A stretch of DNA of 33,109 nucleotides from Strigomonas culicis (GCA_000482145.1 AUXH01000163.1:1-33109); one strand, 5' to 3'. Numbered from the stretch's first letter, positions 10,079 to 20,000 are shown. A program made the numbers and translations. Notes: a model not told the origin generated them from the letters alone.

Positions 10079-10804
10079 ATGTCCACCAAGCCCAATGATT
10101 CCGACAAGCTGCCGACGAACCCTTTGAAGTTCCCGGACAACGTGTGCCCCAAGTTCATCCTGAAGGCAAAGAACGGGCAGTACATGTTCCTCATGGAGGA
10201 GCCGTCCAAGGCGAAGGGCTTTCTGTGGTACATGTCGGAGACGAAGCAGGTGTCGCTGCATGGCCTGGAGGAGGAGATGCGCGTGCCGGGCAGGCGCTGG
10301 TACGCGACCGACAAGCCCGGGTTTGAGGCGCAGCGCAAGACGGGCGCCAGCACGACGGAGGGCGAGCCCTACGTCTGCCTGCGCAACATCAAGAACCCGG
10401 GCGTGTACTGGTGCGGCCGGCGCCACGTGGAGCCCCCGGCCGGCCCCCTCACGCTCGTGCTGACCGTCGCGGAGCTGTACCTCAAGAGCGCGCTGCACCA
10501 GCAGCGCTTTTACCGCCTTCTGTGTGAGCACATCCGGCGCGTCCTCAAGAACCCGCGCGTGCACCGCTGCGGCAACAACATGATCGAGGTGCGCGAGCAG
10601 CGGCCGACGGCGGAGCAGCTGGACCTGTTGGCCCTGCTGCCCGGCATCGGGAAGATGTACGAGGGGGACAGAAGCGCGAGGGCGGCGACCCGCGCGGACC
10701 CTTCATCCGCGACGGCGCCGGCGGCATGCCGCTCCTCCCGGACCAGCATGCGCTCGCGCTCATCAGCGGCGGCATCGACAGCCCCGTGGCCGCGTACCAA
10801 ATGA
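10079..10804 (+). CDS. ThiI-NifS fusion, 5' part (unknown domain plus ThiI N-terminal ferredoxin-like domain), ends in a frameshift
   Basis: First segment of a tRNA 4-thiouridine synthase-like gene. The ATG at 10079 follows a long CT/T tract (9978-10045). Residues 1 to about 122 form a domain I do not recognise (MSTKPNDSDK...VYWCGRRHVEPP). Residues about 127-195 match the ThiI N-terminal ferredoxin-like domain: AELYLKS, then FYRLLCEHIRRVLK, then NMIEV, then LLALLPGIGKMYEG, as in bacterial ThiI (E-x-x-x-KS...NIRNVLK...IPGIHHILEV). The sensible sequence stops near base 10665. What follows in this frame is Arg/Ala/Ser-rich out-of-frame translation up to the stop at 10804. The real coding frame resumes one frame over, in the next entry. 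The THUMP domain expected here is not visible. Confidence 0.75.
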   Translation: MSTKPNDSDKLPTNPLKFPDNVCPKFILKAKNGQYMFLMEEPSKAKGFLWYMSETKQVSLHGLEEEMRVPGRRWYATDKPGFEAQRKTGASTTEGEPYVCLRNIKNPGVYWCGRRHVEPPAGPLTLVLTVAELYLKSALHQQRFYRLLCEHIRRVLKNPRVHRCGNNMIEVREQRPTAEQLDLLALLPGIGKMYEGDRSARAATRADPSSATAPAACRSSRTSMRSRSSAAASTAPWPRTK

Positions 10805-12510
10805 TGACTCGCGGCTGCACGGTCAGCGGCATCCACTTCCTCAACAGCACGAACGACACGGCCGCCGTGTTGGGGAAGAACCGGCAGATCGGCGAGATCC
10901 TTTCGCGCATCCAGGGGCGGTTCGACATGCACTACGTGGACATTAGCAAGCTGCAGTCGCAGATTGTGGCGAACGTGCCGAACCACAACCGGACGCTGAT
11001 CTACAAGTGGTTCATGCTCGCGCTGGGCGCCTGCTTCGACGAGTCGCATTTCATCGTCGTCGGCGACTCGGCCGGACAGGTGGCGTCGCAGACGGTGCCC
11101 AACATCAGCACACTCTACTCCACCATCAGCAAGGCGGTCATCGCGCCCCTCATCGGCATGTCGAAGAACAGCATCATCGACATCGCGCGCCGCATCGACA
11201 CGTACCGCCTCTCCATCCAGGAGGGCGCGGACTGCTGCCAGTACATGATGTGCAAGACGGGGGCCAACCTGAACATCGGCCGCAACACGGTCGAGGCGTG
11301 CGTGCGCCGCATCGTCCTCTCGGAGCTGCCGGTCATCCACGAGGTCTACCGTGACGGGGCGCTCGCCGAGACGGAGCACACGACGTTCATGCCCAACATC
11401 GCCCTGCGCCGGCTGGTCGACAGCACGCGGCGGGCGCGGCGCGCCGCCGAGCGCGGCGGCGCAGAGGCCGCAGACACGGCGGAGGCCCCGGAGGCGGCGG
11501 AGCGCCGGCGGGCAGAGGAAGACGACGTTGTGTACTTCGACGCGGCGGCCGGCACCAAGATGACGGAGTCCGTCAAGGACGCCCTACTGCGCGCACCCGA
11601 GGGCAACCCGAACAGCATGCACCTCAGCGGGCGCGAGGCGCGCATGGCGGTGGAGCGGGTGCGCATGGAGGTCGCGACGGCGCTGGGCGTGCCGGCAAAG
11701 GACATCATCTTCACCGCCGGCGGAACGGAGTCGAACAACATTGCGCTCCACGGCTACCGCGTCGTCCGCGAGGCGTGGTCGCACGCGTCGACCAGCGAGG
11801 GCGCGGCGGTCGGCGCCGACGCCGAGGTTGTCCACGTCGTGGACCTGGTGAACCACGAGACGGGGAGCGTGGCGCCGGTGCTGCGGCGCCCGGCCGGCTG
11901 CCGCCTGCACGTCGACGCGAGCCAGGCACTCATGAAGGTCGACCTGCGCCGCTACGACATGAGCCAGGTCGACTCACTCACCGTGACGGCGCACAAGATC
12001 AACGGGCCCATCGGCGTCGGCGCGGTGTACCTCCGGGACCTCCAGTGCCACCGGCTCTTCAGCGGCGGCTCGCAGGAGAAGGGCATTCGGCCCGGCACGG
12101 AGAACGTGCCGGCCATCGTCGGGTTCGGCGCCGCCCTGCGCATCAACCGCAGCCACTCCATCCACCGCGAGGTGGAGGCGCTCGTGGCGAAGGAGCTGGC
12201 GGCGCTCGGCTGCGAGATCAACCGCCGCGGCGAGACAAGCGGCTACATTGTGCACGCGACGCTGCCAGAGGGGTACGACAACACGGAGTTCGTGTCGCGG
12301 CTGTCGACGCGGTACAAAGTCGAGATCGGCACCGGCTCCGCGTGCAAGACGGGGGAGCAGAACACGACCGTGTACGACACGCTGGGGAAGGCGGCCCATC
12401 CGTCACGCTCCATCCGCGTCAGTTGGGACTCCTTCGTGACGATGAACGACGCGCTCCGGGCCGTGGAGGCCATCAAGCGAGTTGCGGAGGAGCAGCGTCC
12501 GAAGAAATAG
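10726..12510 (+). CDS. ThiI-NifS fusion, 3' part (PP-loop sulfurtransferase plus cysteine desulfurase domain)
   Basis: Second segment of the same gene in a different frame. Natural sequence in this frame begins about base 10680, before the ATG at 10726. The ThiI adenylating domain has PP-loop SGGIDSP (10765-10785) and the paired Cys motif ADCCQYM (Cys codons 11233 and 11236), equivalent to the persulfide-accepting Cys of ThiI. An Ala/Arg/Glu linker (about 11428-11525) leads to an aminotransferase class V, NifS/IscS-type domain. There VVYFDAAAG, GNPNSMHLSGREAR, FTAGGTESNNIALHG, HVDASQ, TAHKINGP (PLP Lys codon 11995) and GTGSACKTG (catalytic Cys codon 12343) are present. The domain is short and lacks the usual EHxA histidine block. 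Together it would supply sulfur from cysteine and thiolate tRNA within one chain. There is no rhodanese domain. Confidence 0.85.
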   Translation: MPLLPDQHALALISGGIDSPVAAYQMMTRGCTVSGIHFLNSTNDTAAVLGKNRQIGEILSRIQGRFDMHYVDISKLQSQIVANVPNHNRTLIYKWFMLALGACFDESHFIVVGDSAGQVASQTVPNISTLYSTISKAVIAPLIGMSKNSIIDIARRIDTYRLSIQEGADCCQYMMCKTGANLNIGRNTVEACVRRIVLSELPVIHEVYRDGALAETEHTTFMPNIALRRLVDSTRRARRAAERGGAEAADTAEAPEAAERRRAEEDDVVYFDAAAGTKMTESVKDALLRAPEGNPNSMHLSGREARMAVERVRMEVATALGVPAKDIIFTAGGTESNNIALHGYRVVREAWSHASTSEGAAVGADAEVVHVVDLVNHETGSVAPVLRRPAGCRLHVDASQALMKVDLRRYDMSQVDSLTVTAHKINGPIGVGAVYLRDLQCHRLFSGGSQEKGIRPGTENVPAIVGFGAALRINRSHSIHREVEALVAKELAALGCEINRRGETSGYIVHATLPEGYDNTEFVSRLSTRYKVEIGTGSACKTGEQNTTVYDTLGKAAHPSRSIRVSWDSFVTMNDALRAVEAIKRVAEEQRPKK

Positions 12511-12799
12511 TTTGCGTCAGCAGGCAGCCAATAATAAATCGTATTAACTCTGTATTACTTCAAACTTAATTAATAACCAATTCTGTTCTTCGTTTTAACT
12601 AACCTTCGCTTTTCTGAATAGTTTTTTTCTTCTTCCTTCTCTCCCTCTTCGGTTTCCGCTCATCCAACTGCATCTATATGTGTATATATCTATGTCGTTC
12701 GTTACAATTGCAGTTACCATCCTTCACTTAAACAAATGGCTTCTCCCCCCCACTTTCTTCCCCCATTAACACAAGCCAACACACAAAGGGCCAGCACGG

Positions 12800-13132
12800 A
12801 TGAAGAGCTTCTCCGCCAGCAACATCAGCAAAATATGCACCCAACTCGTTTCGTCCAGAGGCAGTTCTGCGCGCATCGACAGTGTTCTAGGGATGGGGAT
12901 CAAACAGCGAGTGGTGGATAGGGATAGCCTGCCCCTTATCATCCAGCGACTTGCCGCCGCCCCTGGCCAGTGGGAGCTTGCCTTGGACGTGCTCAAGAGC
13001 AGGCAGCTGGATATCCACAGCATTCGTCGCGACAGCAGTCTCTGGAAGATTGTCGAGGCGTCTACGCCAAGTGGAAGGAGCCAGGAATGTGCGAGAGCGG
13101 CGCTCACTGCTATTTTTCACGCAAAGAAGTAA
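12800..13132 (+). CDS. Small hypothetical protein, 110 aa
   Basis: Not recognised. The product is soluble and basic near the N-terminus (MKSFSASNISKICTQLVSSRG), with helical segments. The stretch QRLAAAPGQWELALDVLKSR is a helix pair with a W-x-x-ALDVL pattern, reminiscent of single PPR/TPR-like motifs common in trypanosome mitochondrial proteins; that link is inference. The reading frame sits between AT-rich flanks and is preceded by T/C-rich sequence at 12628-12660. Another + frame (12970-13431) overlaps it but runs into low-complexity UTR, so this frame is preferred. The N-terminus could act as a mitochondrial presequence. Confidence 0.55.
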   Translation: MKSFSASNISKICTQLVSSRGSSARIDSVLGMGIKQRVVDRDSLPLIIQRLAAAPGQWELALDVLKSRQLDIHSIRRDSSLWKIVEASTPSGRSQECARAALTAIFHAKK

Positions 13133-13514
13133 TGTTATCCTCCATCTTACTTGCCACTGACTGCTTGAGCAATGCGGTTTTTCGCATAGTCTTTTTCCCC
13201 TTCACACAGCTTTGTGATATGCATGCTGTGTACACTACCTTTGCCACTCCATACTATGCCTTCTCCACCTCATCTTCTGTTTACCGTTTGGTGGTGTCTT
13301 CTACTTTAGTTTTTGCTTGGAGGTATTCGTTCGTCTTTGCCACACACACCAACCACCTTTTCACACATATACCCATACTATTTGCTTATATAGACAGCCA
13401 TACACACACACACACACACACATATATATAATATATATATACGCAAAGAACAAGGGCGAGGAAAAGCGAAAGCGACAGGAAACAACAACAACAACAACAA
13501 CAACAACAAAAACG
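13133..13514 (+). promoter_or_regulatory. Intergenic region with microsatellites before POLD1
   Basis: T-rich sequence (13180-13330) with scattered CT tracts, then a (CA)n run at 13402-13422 merging into a (TA)n run to 13441, and an (AAC)n run at 13481-13508 just before the polymerase ATG at 13515. AG 13396-13397 is one possible spliced-leader acceptor. If it is used, both microsatellites lie in the 5' UTR. Confidence 0.55.
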
Positions 13515-16500
13515 ATGAGCATTGTGAAAGGCCCGAACAACTGGGCGCTGGTGCAGCGCGCCAGCGTGCCGACGCCGTACCTGCACCGGGACCTGTGCTT
13601 GCAGGTGCTGGACTGCTGCCAGACAAAGGGGGTCCCGCACCCGTCCATCTCGACCGTGCGCCACGCGGAGGTGCCCATCGTGCGGCTGTACGGCGTGACC
13701 GCCGAGGGCTACAGCGTTCTCCTGCACTGCTACAACTACGAGCCGTACCTGTGGATCGAGGCGCCCGCCAACTGGCTGCCGGTGCACTCGCAGACGCTGA
13801 TGAAGGAGCTGAACGCGCAGCTGGACCAGCAGTCGCGGGCGGTGGGCACCGTGATCAAGATCGAAAGCCACCAGCGGCGTAGCTTGATGCACTACAAGGG
13901 CGGCGGCCTCACGACGCACCTGCGCATCGTCGTACAGCTGCCGCAGCACATCCCCAAGCTGCGCTCGCTGCTGTCCGAGCGCGGCGTGGCGTGCCCCGGG
14001 GCGTGGGACGGCATGCGTTACTTCCCCACCTTCGAGAGCAACGTCATCTTCCCCCTCCGCTTTCTCGTGGACAACGGCATCGGCGGCTGCAACTGGGCCA
14101 CGGTGCCAAACGGCACGTTCCTGCCCATCCAGCAGAAGACGTCCGCGTGCCAGATCGAGGTGGTCTGCTCCTACGAGACGGTGCAGAACCACGAGCCCGT
14201 CGGGCGCTACCTCTCCATCGCGCCCTTTCGCATCCTCTCGATTGATATCGAGTGCGAGGGCCGCAAGGGCATGTTCCCCGAGCCGGAGCACGACCCCGTC
14301 ATCCAGATCGCGAACCACTGCGTGGAGTACGGGAAGGAGTCGGACCCCCTGGTCAAGGCCATCTTCACGCTGAAGAGCTGCTCCCCCATCGCCGGCGCCC
14401 ACGTGTACTCGTACGACACGGAGCAGGAGATGCTCCTCGCGTGGGCCAGCTTCGTGAAGGCGCTGGACCCGGACCTGTTGACGGGCTACAACATCTGCAA
14501 CTTCGACTTCCCGTACCTGCTCAACCGCGCGACCGCGCTGCGGGTGAGCGACGCGTTCCACTACTGGGGCCGCCAGATCCACGAGCGCACCGTGGCGCGC
14601 GACAAGAAGTTTCAGTCGAAGCAGATGGGCAACCGCGAGTACACGGAGCTGACGCTGGAGGGGCGCATCATCATGGACGCGATGGTGGTCATCCAGCGCG
14701 ACTACAAGCTGCGGTCCTACTCGCTGAACGCGGTCTCGCAGAACTTCCTGGGAGAGCAGAAGGAGGATGTCCACCACTCCATCATCTCCGACCTGCAGCA
14801 GGGCAACGAGGAGACGCGGCGGCGCCTGGCGGTGTACTGCCTGAAGGACGCCTACCTCCCCGTGAAGCTGCTCGACCGCCTCATGTGCATCGTGAACAAT
14901 GTGGAGATGGCACGCGTGACGGGGGTGCCGGTCGGGTGGCTGCTCGAGCGCGGGCAGCAGATCAAGGTGTTCTCGATGCTGCTGCGCAAGGCGCAGCACA
15001 AGGGTCTCGTCGTGCCGACGGTCGAGTACAACGGAGCGGGCGACCGCGGCTACGAGGGGGCGACGGTGATCGACCCCATCAAGGGCTTCTACAACTGCCC
15101 GGTCGCCACGCTGGACTTCGCGTCGCTGTACCCGTCCATCATGATCGCGCACAACCTGTGCTACTCGACCCTGGTGCGGCCGATGGACGTGGGGCAGTAC
15201 CCCGCCGAGATGCTGGACCGCACCCCCTCCGGCGACGTCTTCGTGAAGCGCGAGCTCTCGCCCGGCATTCTGCCGGAGGTGCTGCAGGACCTCCTGGCGG
15301 CCCGCAAGAACGCCCGCGCGATGATGAAGGACGTGCCGATGCACTCCCTCGAGTACAAGGTGCTGAACGGCCGCCAGCTGGCCCTGAAGGTCAGCGCCAA
15401 CTCCGTCTACGGCTTCACCGGGGCGCAGGTCGGCAAGCTGCCCTGCCTGGAGATCAGCGCCTCCACCACCTCCTACGGCCGGCAGATGATCGACACAACC
15501 AAGAACCTGGTGGAGGAGCTGTACCCGGGCACGAAGGTGCTCTACGGCGACACGGACTCTGTCATGATCAAGTGTCTGACGGACGAGACGGCGTCAGACA
15601 AGGAGCGGCTGCAGGTGGCCATGGACTTCGGCAAGGAGGCAGCGGAGCGCGTGTCGAGCCACTTCTTGAAGCCGATTCGCTTAGAGTTCGAAAAGGTGTA
15701 CTTCCCGTACCTCCTCATGAACAAGAAGCGCTACGCGGGGCTGCTGTGGACCAACACGGACAAGTTTGACAAACTCGACGCGAAGGGCATCGAGACGGTG
15801 CGCCGTGACAACTGTCCGCTGGTCGCGCGCATGGTGTCCGGCGTGCTCAACCGCATCCTTATCCACCGGTCGGTCGAGAGCGCGGTCGAGTTCGTGAAGG
15901 GCACCATCAGCGACCTGCTGCTCAACCGCCTGGACATCTCCAACCTCGTCATCACGAAGGCCTTCTCCAAGGCGGAGGACGAGTACGCCGGCGCGCAGGC
16001 GCACATCGCCCTCGTGGAGCGCATGCGACAGCGCGACCCGGCGTCGGCGCCGACCATCGGCGACCGCGTCGCCTACGTGCTCATCAAGGCCGCGAAGGGC
16101 GCGAAGGCGTACGAGCGGAGCGAGGACCCGATCTACGTTCTTGACAACAACATCCCGATCGACACGCAGTACTACCTGGAGCACCAGCTCGCGCCACCCA
16201 TCCTGCGCGTGTTCGAGGGCGTGCTCGACGACCCGACCGTGCTGATCAAGGGCGACCACACGCGCCACATCGCCATCTCCGCGCCGAGCAAGACGGCGGG
16301 AGGGCTCATGAAGTTCGTGAAGGTGCAGCTGCAGTGCATCGCGTGCCGCACGGCGATCAAGGAGGGCGCGCTCTGCACTGGCTGCGCGGACCGCGCGCCG
16401 GAGGTGTACGGCCGTGTGATGGCGAAGCGGAACCACTACGAGTCCATCTACTCGCAGGTGTGGACGCAGTGCCAGCAGTGCCAGGGCTCGCTGCACCAGG

Positions 16501-16616
16501 AGGTCATCTGCTCCAGCAAGGACTGTCCGGTGTTCTACATGCGCAAGAAGGTGCAAAAAGACCTACGCGAGCAGCAGGTGCTGCTCGACCGCTTCGGCGT
16601 CGTGGACGACTGGTAA
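13515..16616 (+). CDS. POLD1: DNA polymerase delta catalytic subunit
   Basis: Family B replicative polymerase with 3'-5' proofreading; lagging-strand synthesis with PCNA. It is 1033 residues (human 1107) with a shorter N-terminal tail. Exonuclease motifs: Exo I SIDIECEG (Asp near residue 244), Exo II GYNICNFDFPYL (about 325-336), Exo III YCLKDAYLPVKLLD (about 441). Polymerase motifs: A DFASLYPSIMIAHNLCYS (about 534), B LALKVSANSVYGFTG, C YGDTDS (about 677-682). The C-terminal domain has CysA (CIACRTAIKEGALCTGC, about 941) and CysB (C-QQC...C-SSKDC, about 986-1005), which in yeast and human carry zinc and a 4Fe-4S cluster. All catalytic acidic residues are present. The ATG at 13515 follows the AAC repeat; the upstream open frame is non-coding. 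Confidence 0.97.
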   Translation: MSIVKGPNNWALVQRASVPTPYLHRDLCLQVLDCCQTKGVPHPSISTVRHAEVPIVRLYGVTAEGYSVLLHCYNYEPYLWIEAPANWLPVHSQTLMKELNAQLDQQSRAVGTVIKIESHQRRSLMHYKGGGLTTHLRIVVQLPQHIPKLRSLLSERGVACPGAWDGMRYFPTFESNVIFPLRFLVDNGIGGCNWATVPNGTFLPIQQKTSACQIEVVCSYETVQNHEPVGRYLSIAPFRILSIDIECEGRKGMFPEPEHDPVIQIANHCVEYGKESDPLVKAIFTLKSCSPIAGAHVYSYDTEQEMLLAWASFVKALDPDLLTGYNICNFDFPYLLNRATALRVSDAFHYWGRQIHERTVARDKKFQSKQMGNREYTELTLEGRIIMDAMVVIQRDYKLRSYSLNAVSQNFLGEQKEDVHHSIISDLQQGNEETRRRLAVYCLKDAYLPVKLLDRLMCIVNNVEMARVTGVPVGWLLERGQQIKVFSMLLRKAQHKGLVVPTVEYNGAGDRGYEGATVIDPIKGFYNCPVATLDFASLYPSIMIAHNLCYSTLVRPMDVGQYPAEMLDRTPSGDVFVKRELSPGILPEVLQDLLAARKNARAMMKDVPMHSLEYKVLNGRQLALKVSANSVYGFTGAQVGKLPCLEISASTTSYGRQMIDTTKNLVEELYPGTKVLYGDTDSVMIKCLTDETASDKERLQVAMDFGKEAAERVSSHFLKPIRLEFEKVYFPYLLMNKKRYAGLLWTNTDKFDKLDAKGIETVRRDNCPLVARMVSGVLNRILIHRSVESAVEFVKGTISDLLLNRLDISNLVITKAFSKAEDEYAGAQAHIALVERMRQRDPASAPTIGDRVAYVLIKAAKGAKAYERSEDPIYVLDNNIPIDTQYYLEHQLAPPILRVFEGVLDDPTVLIKGDHTRHIAISAPSKTAGGLMKFVKVQLQCIACRTAIKEGALCTGCADRAPEVYGRVMAKRNHYESIYSQVWTQCQQCQGSLHQEVICSSKDCPVFYMRKKVQKDLREQQVLLDRFGVVDDW

Positions 16617-17029
16617 CTTAAGATGATGCTGATATGTTTTTATTTATTGTTTTTGTTCAGTATAAATACACACGTGTACCTGCGTTGAATGTGCACTTAT
16701 GCACATACACTTTCATAGAAATACATTTTTTTCTTCTTCAATATTAATTTTCTATAAGACTTCTTGACCAGGAGAAGCGAAAAGAACGACGTCGTCCATA
16801 CACTTAAAAAAAACAACAGCAACCACCAGAACGCCATAGTTAATTGTTGGTCCACACGGAAATGCCCATACTCCCTCTTTCCAAGGTGTTATACTGCTCT
16901 TCCTTGTTTTCTTTCTCCGCTCCACATTTTTTTTTTCTTGCATTAGAATTCATACTCAAAGCATAGAAATATATATACATATATATATATATATACATAC
17001 ACGTCAGTGGTTATCATACACCCGAGAAC
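16617..17029 (+). promoter_or_regulatory. Intergenic region before ISWI
   Basis: A/T-rich 3' UTR of POLD1, then a T/C tract at about 16890-16941 with acceptor-like AG 16945-16946, and an (AT)n microsatellite at 16968-16996. Another AG at 17006-17007 lies 23 bases before the ATG. No gene seen on either strand; the minus-strand open frame across this boundary is an antisense shadow of ISWI. Confidence 0.5.
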
Positions 17030-20000
17030 ATGACAGCCCGCACAGTACGGAGACGGCAGGACCTGGACACCGTTCCAGAGACCGAGCGCGACATGAGCGA
17101 TCTGTCGGCCGTCGACTTGTACGAGCAGATCCTGCTCGGGTGCATCCGCAGCGGGCAGGACCCCAACGCGAAGGCGGTGGTCGAGGAATACGAGGGCTAT
17201 GTGGAGCCCACGTTCGACCCGAAGAAGGGCGCCGCGGTGCTCGCGCGGCACCGCGAGACGATCCACGAGATCATGAAGGAGCGCGAGGTCATCATCCACA
17301 CTCTGCGCTCGTCGAAGGAGCACATGCGGCTCTCGTCCTTCGAGCGGCTGCTGCGGGAGACGGAGTACTACACGGGTGTCTGCGAGTGGACGGGCACAGG
17401 CAGCCAGTCGCAGCGCGGCCGCAGCCGACTGTACCGGCACAGCGACGACGCGACGGAGGACTCGATGGGGATGGACCTGTCGCACCTGACGGAGACGCCC
17501 GCGTACATCAAGGGCAAGCTGCGGCCCTACCAGCTGGAGGGCGTGAACTGGCTGCTCGGGCTCTTCGCGCGGCAGGTGAACGGCATTCTCGCGGACGAGA
17601 TGGGCCTGGGCAAGACGTTCCAGACCATCGCGACGATCGCCTACCTCAAGTTCACGCTGGGCATGCCGGGGCCGCACGTGGTGGTGTGCCCCAAGTCCGT
17701 GATGGGCAACTGGTACCGCGAGTTCAAGCACTGGTGCCCGGCGCTGTCCGTGTACAAGTTCCACGCGTCGAGCGAGATGCGGCCGCGGATCATCAAGTCG
17801 CACCTGCAGCCGTACGACCACCTGCGCTACGACGTGATTGTCACCACGTTCGAGATGATCCTGGACGAGATCAGCACCTTCAAGCGCATCGCGTGGCAGT
17901 ATCTCATCGTGGACGAGGCGCACAAGCTGAAGAACGAGGAGGGCCGCGCACACACCGCGCTCAACTCGCTGAACACCGCGCACCGGCTCATCATCACCGG
18001 CACGCCGCTGCAGAACAATCTCAAGGAGCTGTGGGCGCTGCTGCACTTCTTGGCGCCGAAGCTGTTCGAGGACTCGGAGGCCTTCGACGCGTGGTTCAAC
18101 ACGGAGTCCGGGCAGCAGGACGAGACGGTCATGTCGAACATGCACAAGATGCTGGCCCCGATGATGATCCGCCGCCTCAAGGCGGACGTCAGCACCGGCA
18201 TCCCGCCCAAGAAGGAGATCTACGTCTCATGCAAGCTCTCCAAGAAGCAGCGCGAGTGGTACATGCACGTGCTGGCGAAGGACGCGGAGGTGCTGAACAA
18301 GGCAAACGGCAGCACCGCGGGCCTCTCGAACGTGCTCATGAACCTGCGCAAGGTGATTAACCACCCGTACATGATGGACGGGGGCGAGGAGGGGCCCCCG
18401 TTCGTCACGGACGAGCGGCTCGTAAAGACCAGCGGGAAGATGATCATCCTGGACAAGCTGCTGCACCGTCTCCGCGGCGACGTGGAGGGGAAGCACAAGG
18501 TGCTCATCTTCTCCCAGTTCACCTCCATGCTGGACATCCTGGAGGACTACTGTGCGCTGCGCGACTTCAAGTACTGCCGCATCGATGGCAACACGACGAG
18601 CTTTGAACGGGACTCTCAGATGGCCTCCTTCAACTCACCGAACAGCAATGACTTCGTTTTTCTCCTGTCGACCCGCGCAGGCGGCCTCGGCATCAACCTG
18701 CAGGCGGCGAACCACGTGATCATCTACGACTCGGACTGGAACCCGCAGATGGATCTGCAGGCGCAGGACCGCGCGCACCGCATCGGGCAGAAGCGCAGTG
18801 TGCGCGTGTACCGCTTCGTGACGGACGGCACGGTGGAGGAGAAGGTGTACCGCCGCGCGCTGAAGAAGCTCTACCTGGACGCGGTGGTGGTGCAGCAGGG
18901 GCGCCTGCAGTCCAAGGCGGCCAACCAGGCGTCCAAGGAGGAGCTGCTGTCCATGATCAAGTTCGGCGCGGAGGAGATCTTCAAGAGTCGCCACGAGGAC
19001 GTGACGGAGGCCGACATCGACCGGCTGCTGGACGAGGGCGAGGCCAAGTCGAGCGTGCTCTCGAGCGAGGCGAAGCAGCAGGTGCAGATGTCGCTGGCCA
19101 GCTTCCAGCTCGGCGCGGAGGAGGCCAACATTTACGACTTCGAGGGTATGAGCTTCCGCTCCGGCGTCGAGACGCGGATGCTGTACATCAAGCTGCGCGA
19201 GCCCGTGTCGCAGGCGGACTTGCAGAGCCAGTGCGCCGCGTTCGGCGAGGTGATCAAGGTGGCGCTGCACCCCAACCTGAAGGAGGCGCTCGTGTACTTC
19301 CGCTCCGTCAGCGGCGCCATGGAGGCGAAGGCGGGGCTCCCGTACGAGTCCTCCTTTGCGAATCGCGACAACCCGACGGTGGTGACGCACGACATGATCA
19401 CGGAGTGCCTCGAGGCGGGAGAGCAGCTGGGCCGCGGCCGCCGCGTGCGCGAGCCCGTGCACTTCTACACCGCCGAGGACGTCGAGCGGCTGCAGACGAA
19501 GGCGTCCAAGGCGCCGCCGATGCGGCTGCCCAAGGCGCCCAAGTACCCGCCGTACCAGCTCTTCAACAGGAAGCGGCTGCTGGAGCTGCACAGCACAGAG
19601 GTCGCGTTGATGGTCCAGAACTGGAAGCGCAAGTACGAGAACCGCGACGGCGACAACGACGAGGGCGCGGCGAAGGAGGACGAGGACGAGACCCTCACGG
19701 CGGTGGAACTGGAGGAGCGCGAGCGCCTGCTGAACGAGGGGTTCCCCCACTGGTCCTTCCCGGAGTACCAGCGCGTCGTGCACGTGCTCGCCGGCGGCGA
19801 GGCGGCCGTCACGGACTACGCCGCCATCGCGGCCGCGCTGGGCACGGAGAAGACCATCGGCGAGGTGCGCGACTACGTGACGTCGCTGATGGAGCGCGGC
19901 GAGCAGTGCATCGAGAACTTTAGGCGCATCGAGGGGCGCATCCAGAAGGCCATGGCGAAGCACAAGGAGAAGGAGGACTGCTTCCGCGCCGCGCAGTGGA

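Noticed and set aside
13386..15344. 652-codon open frame on the minus strand
   Set aside because: It is antisense to POLD1, whose motifs are all present. High third-position G+C removes stops from the opposite strand. The composition (His, Arg, Val, Leu) is typical of such shadows.
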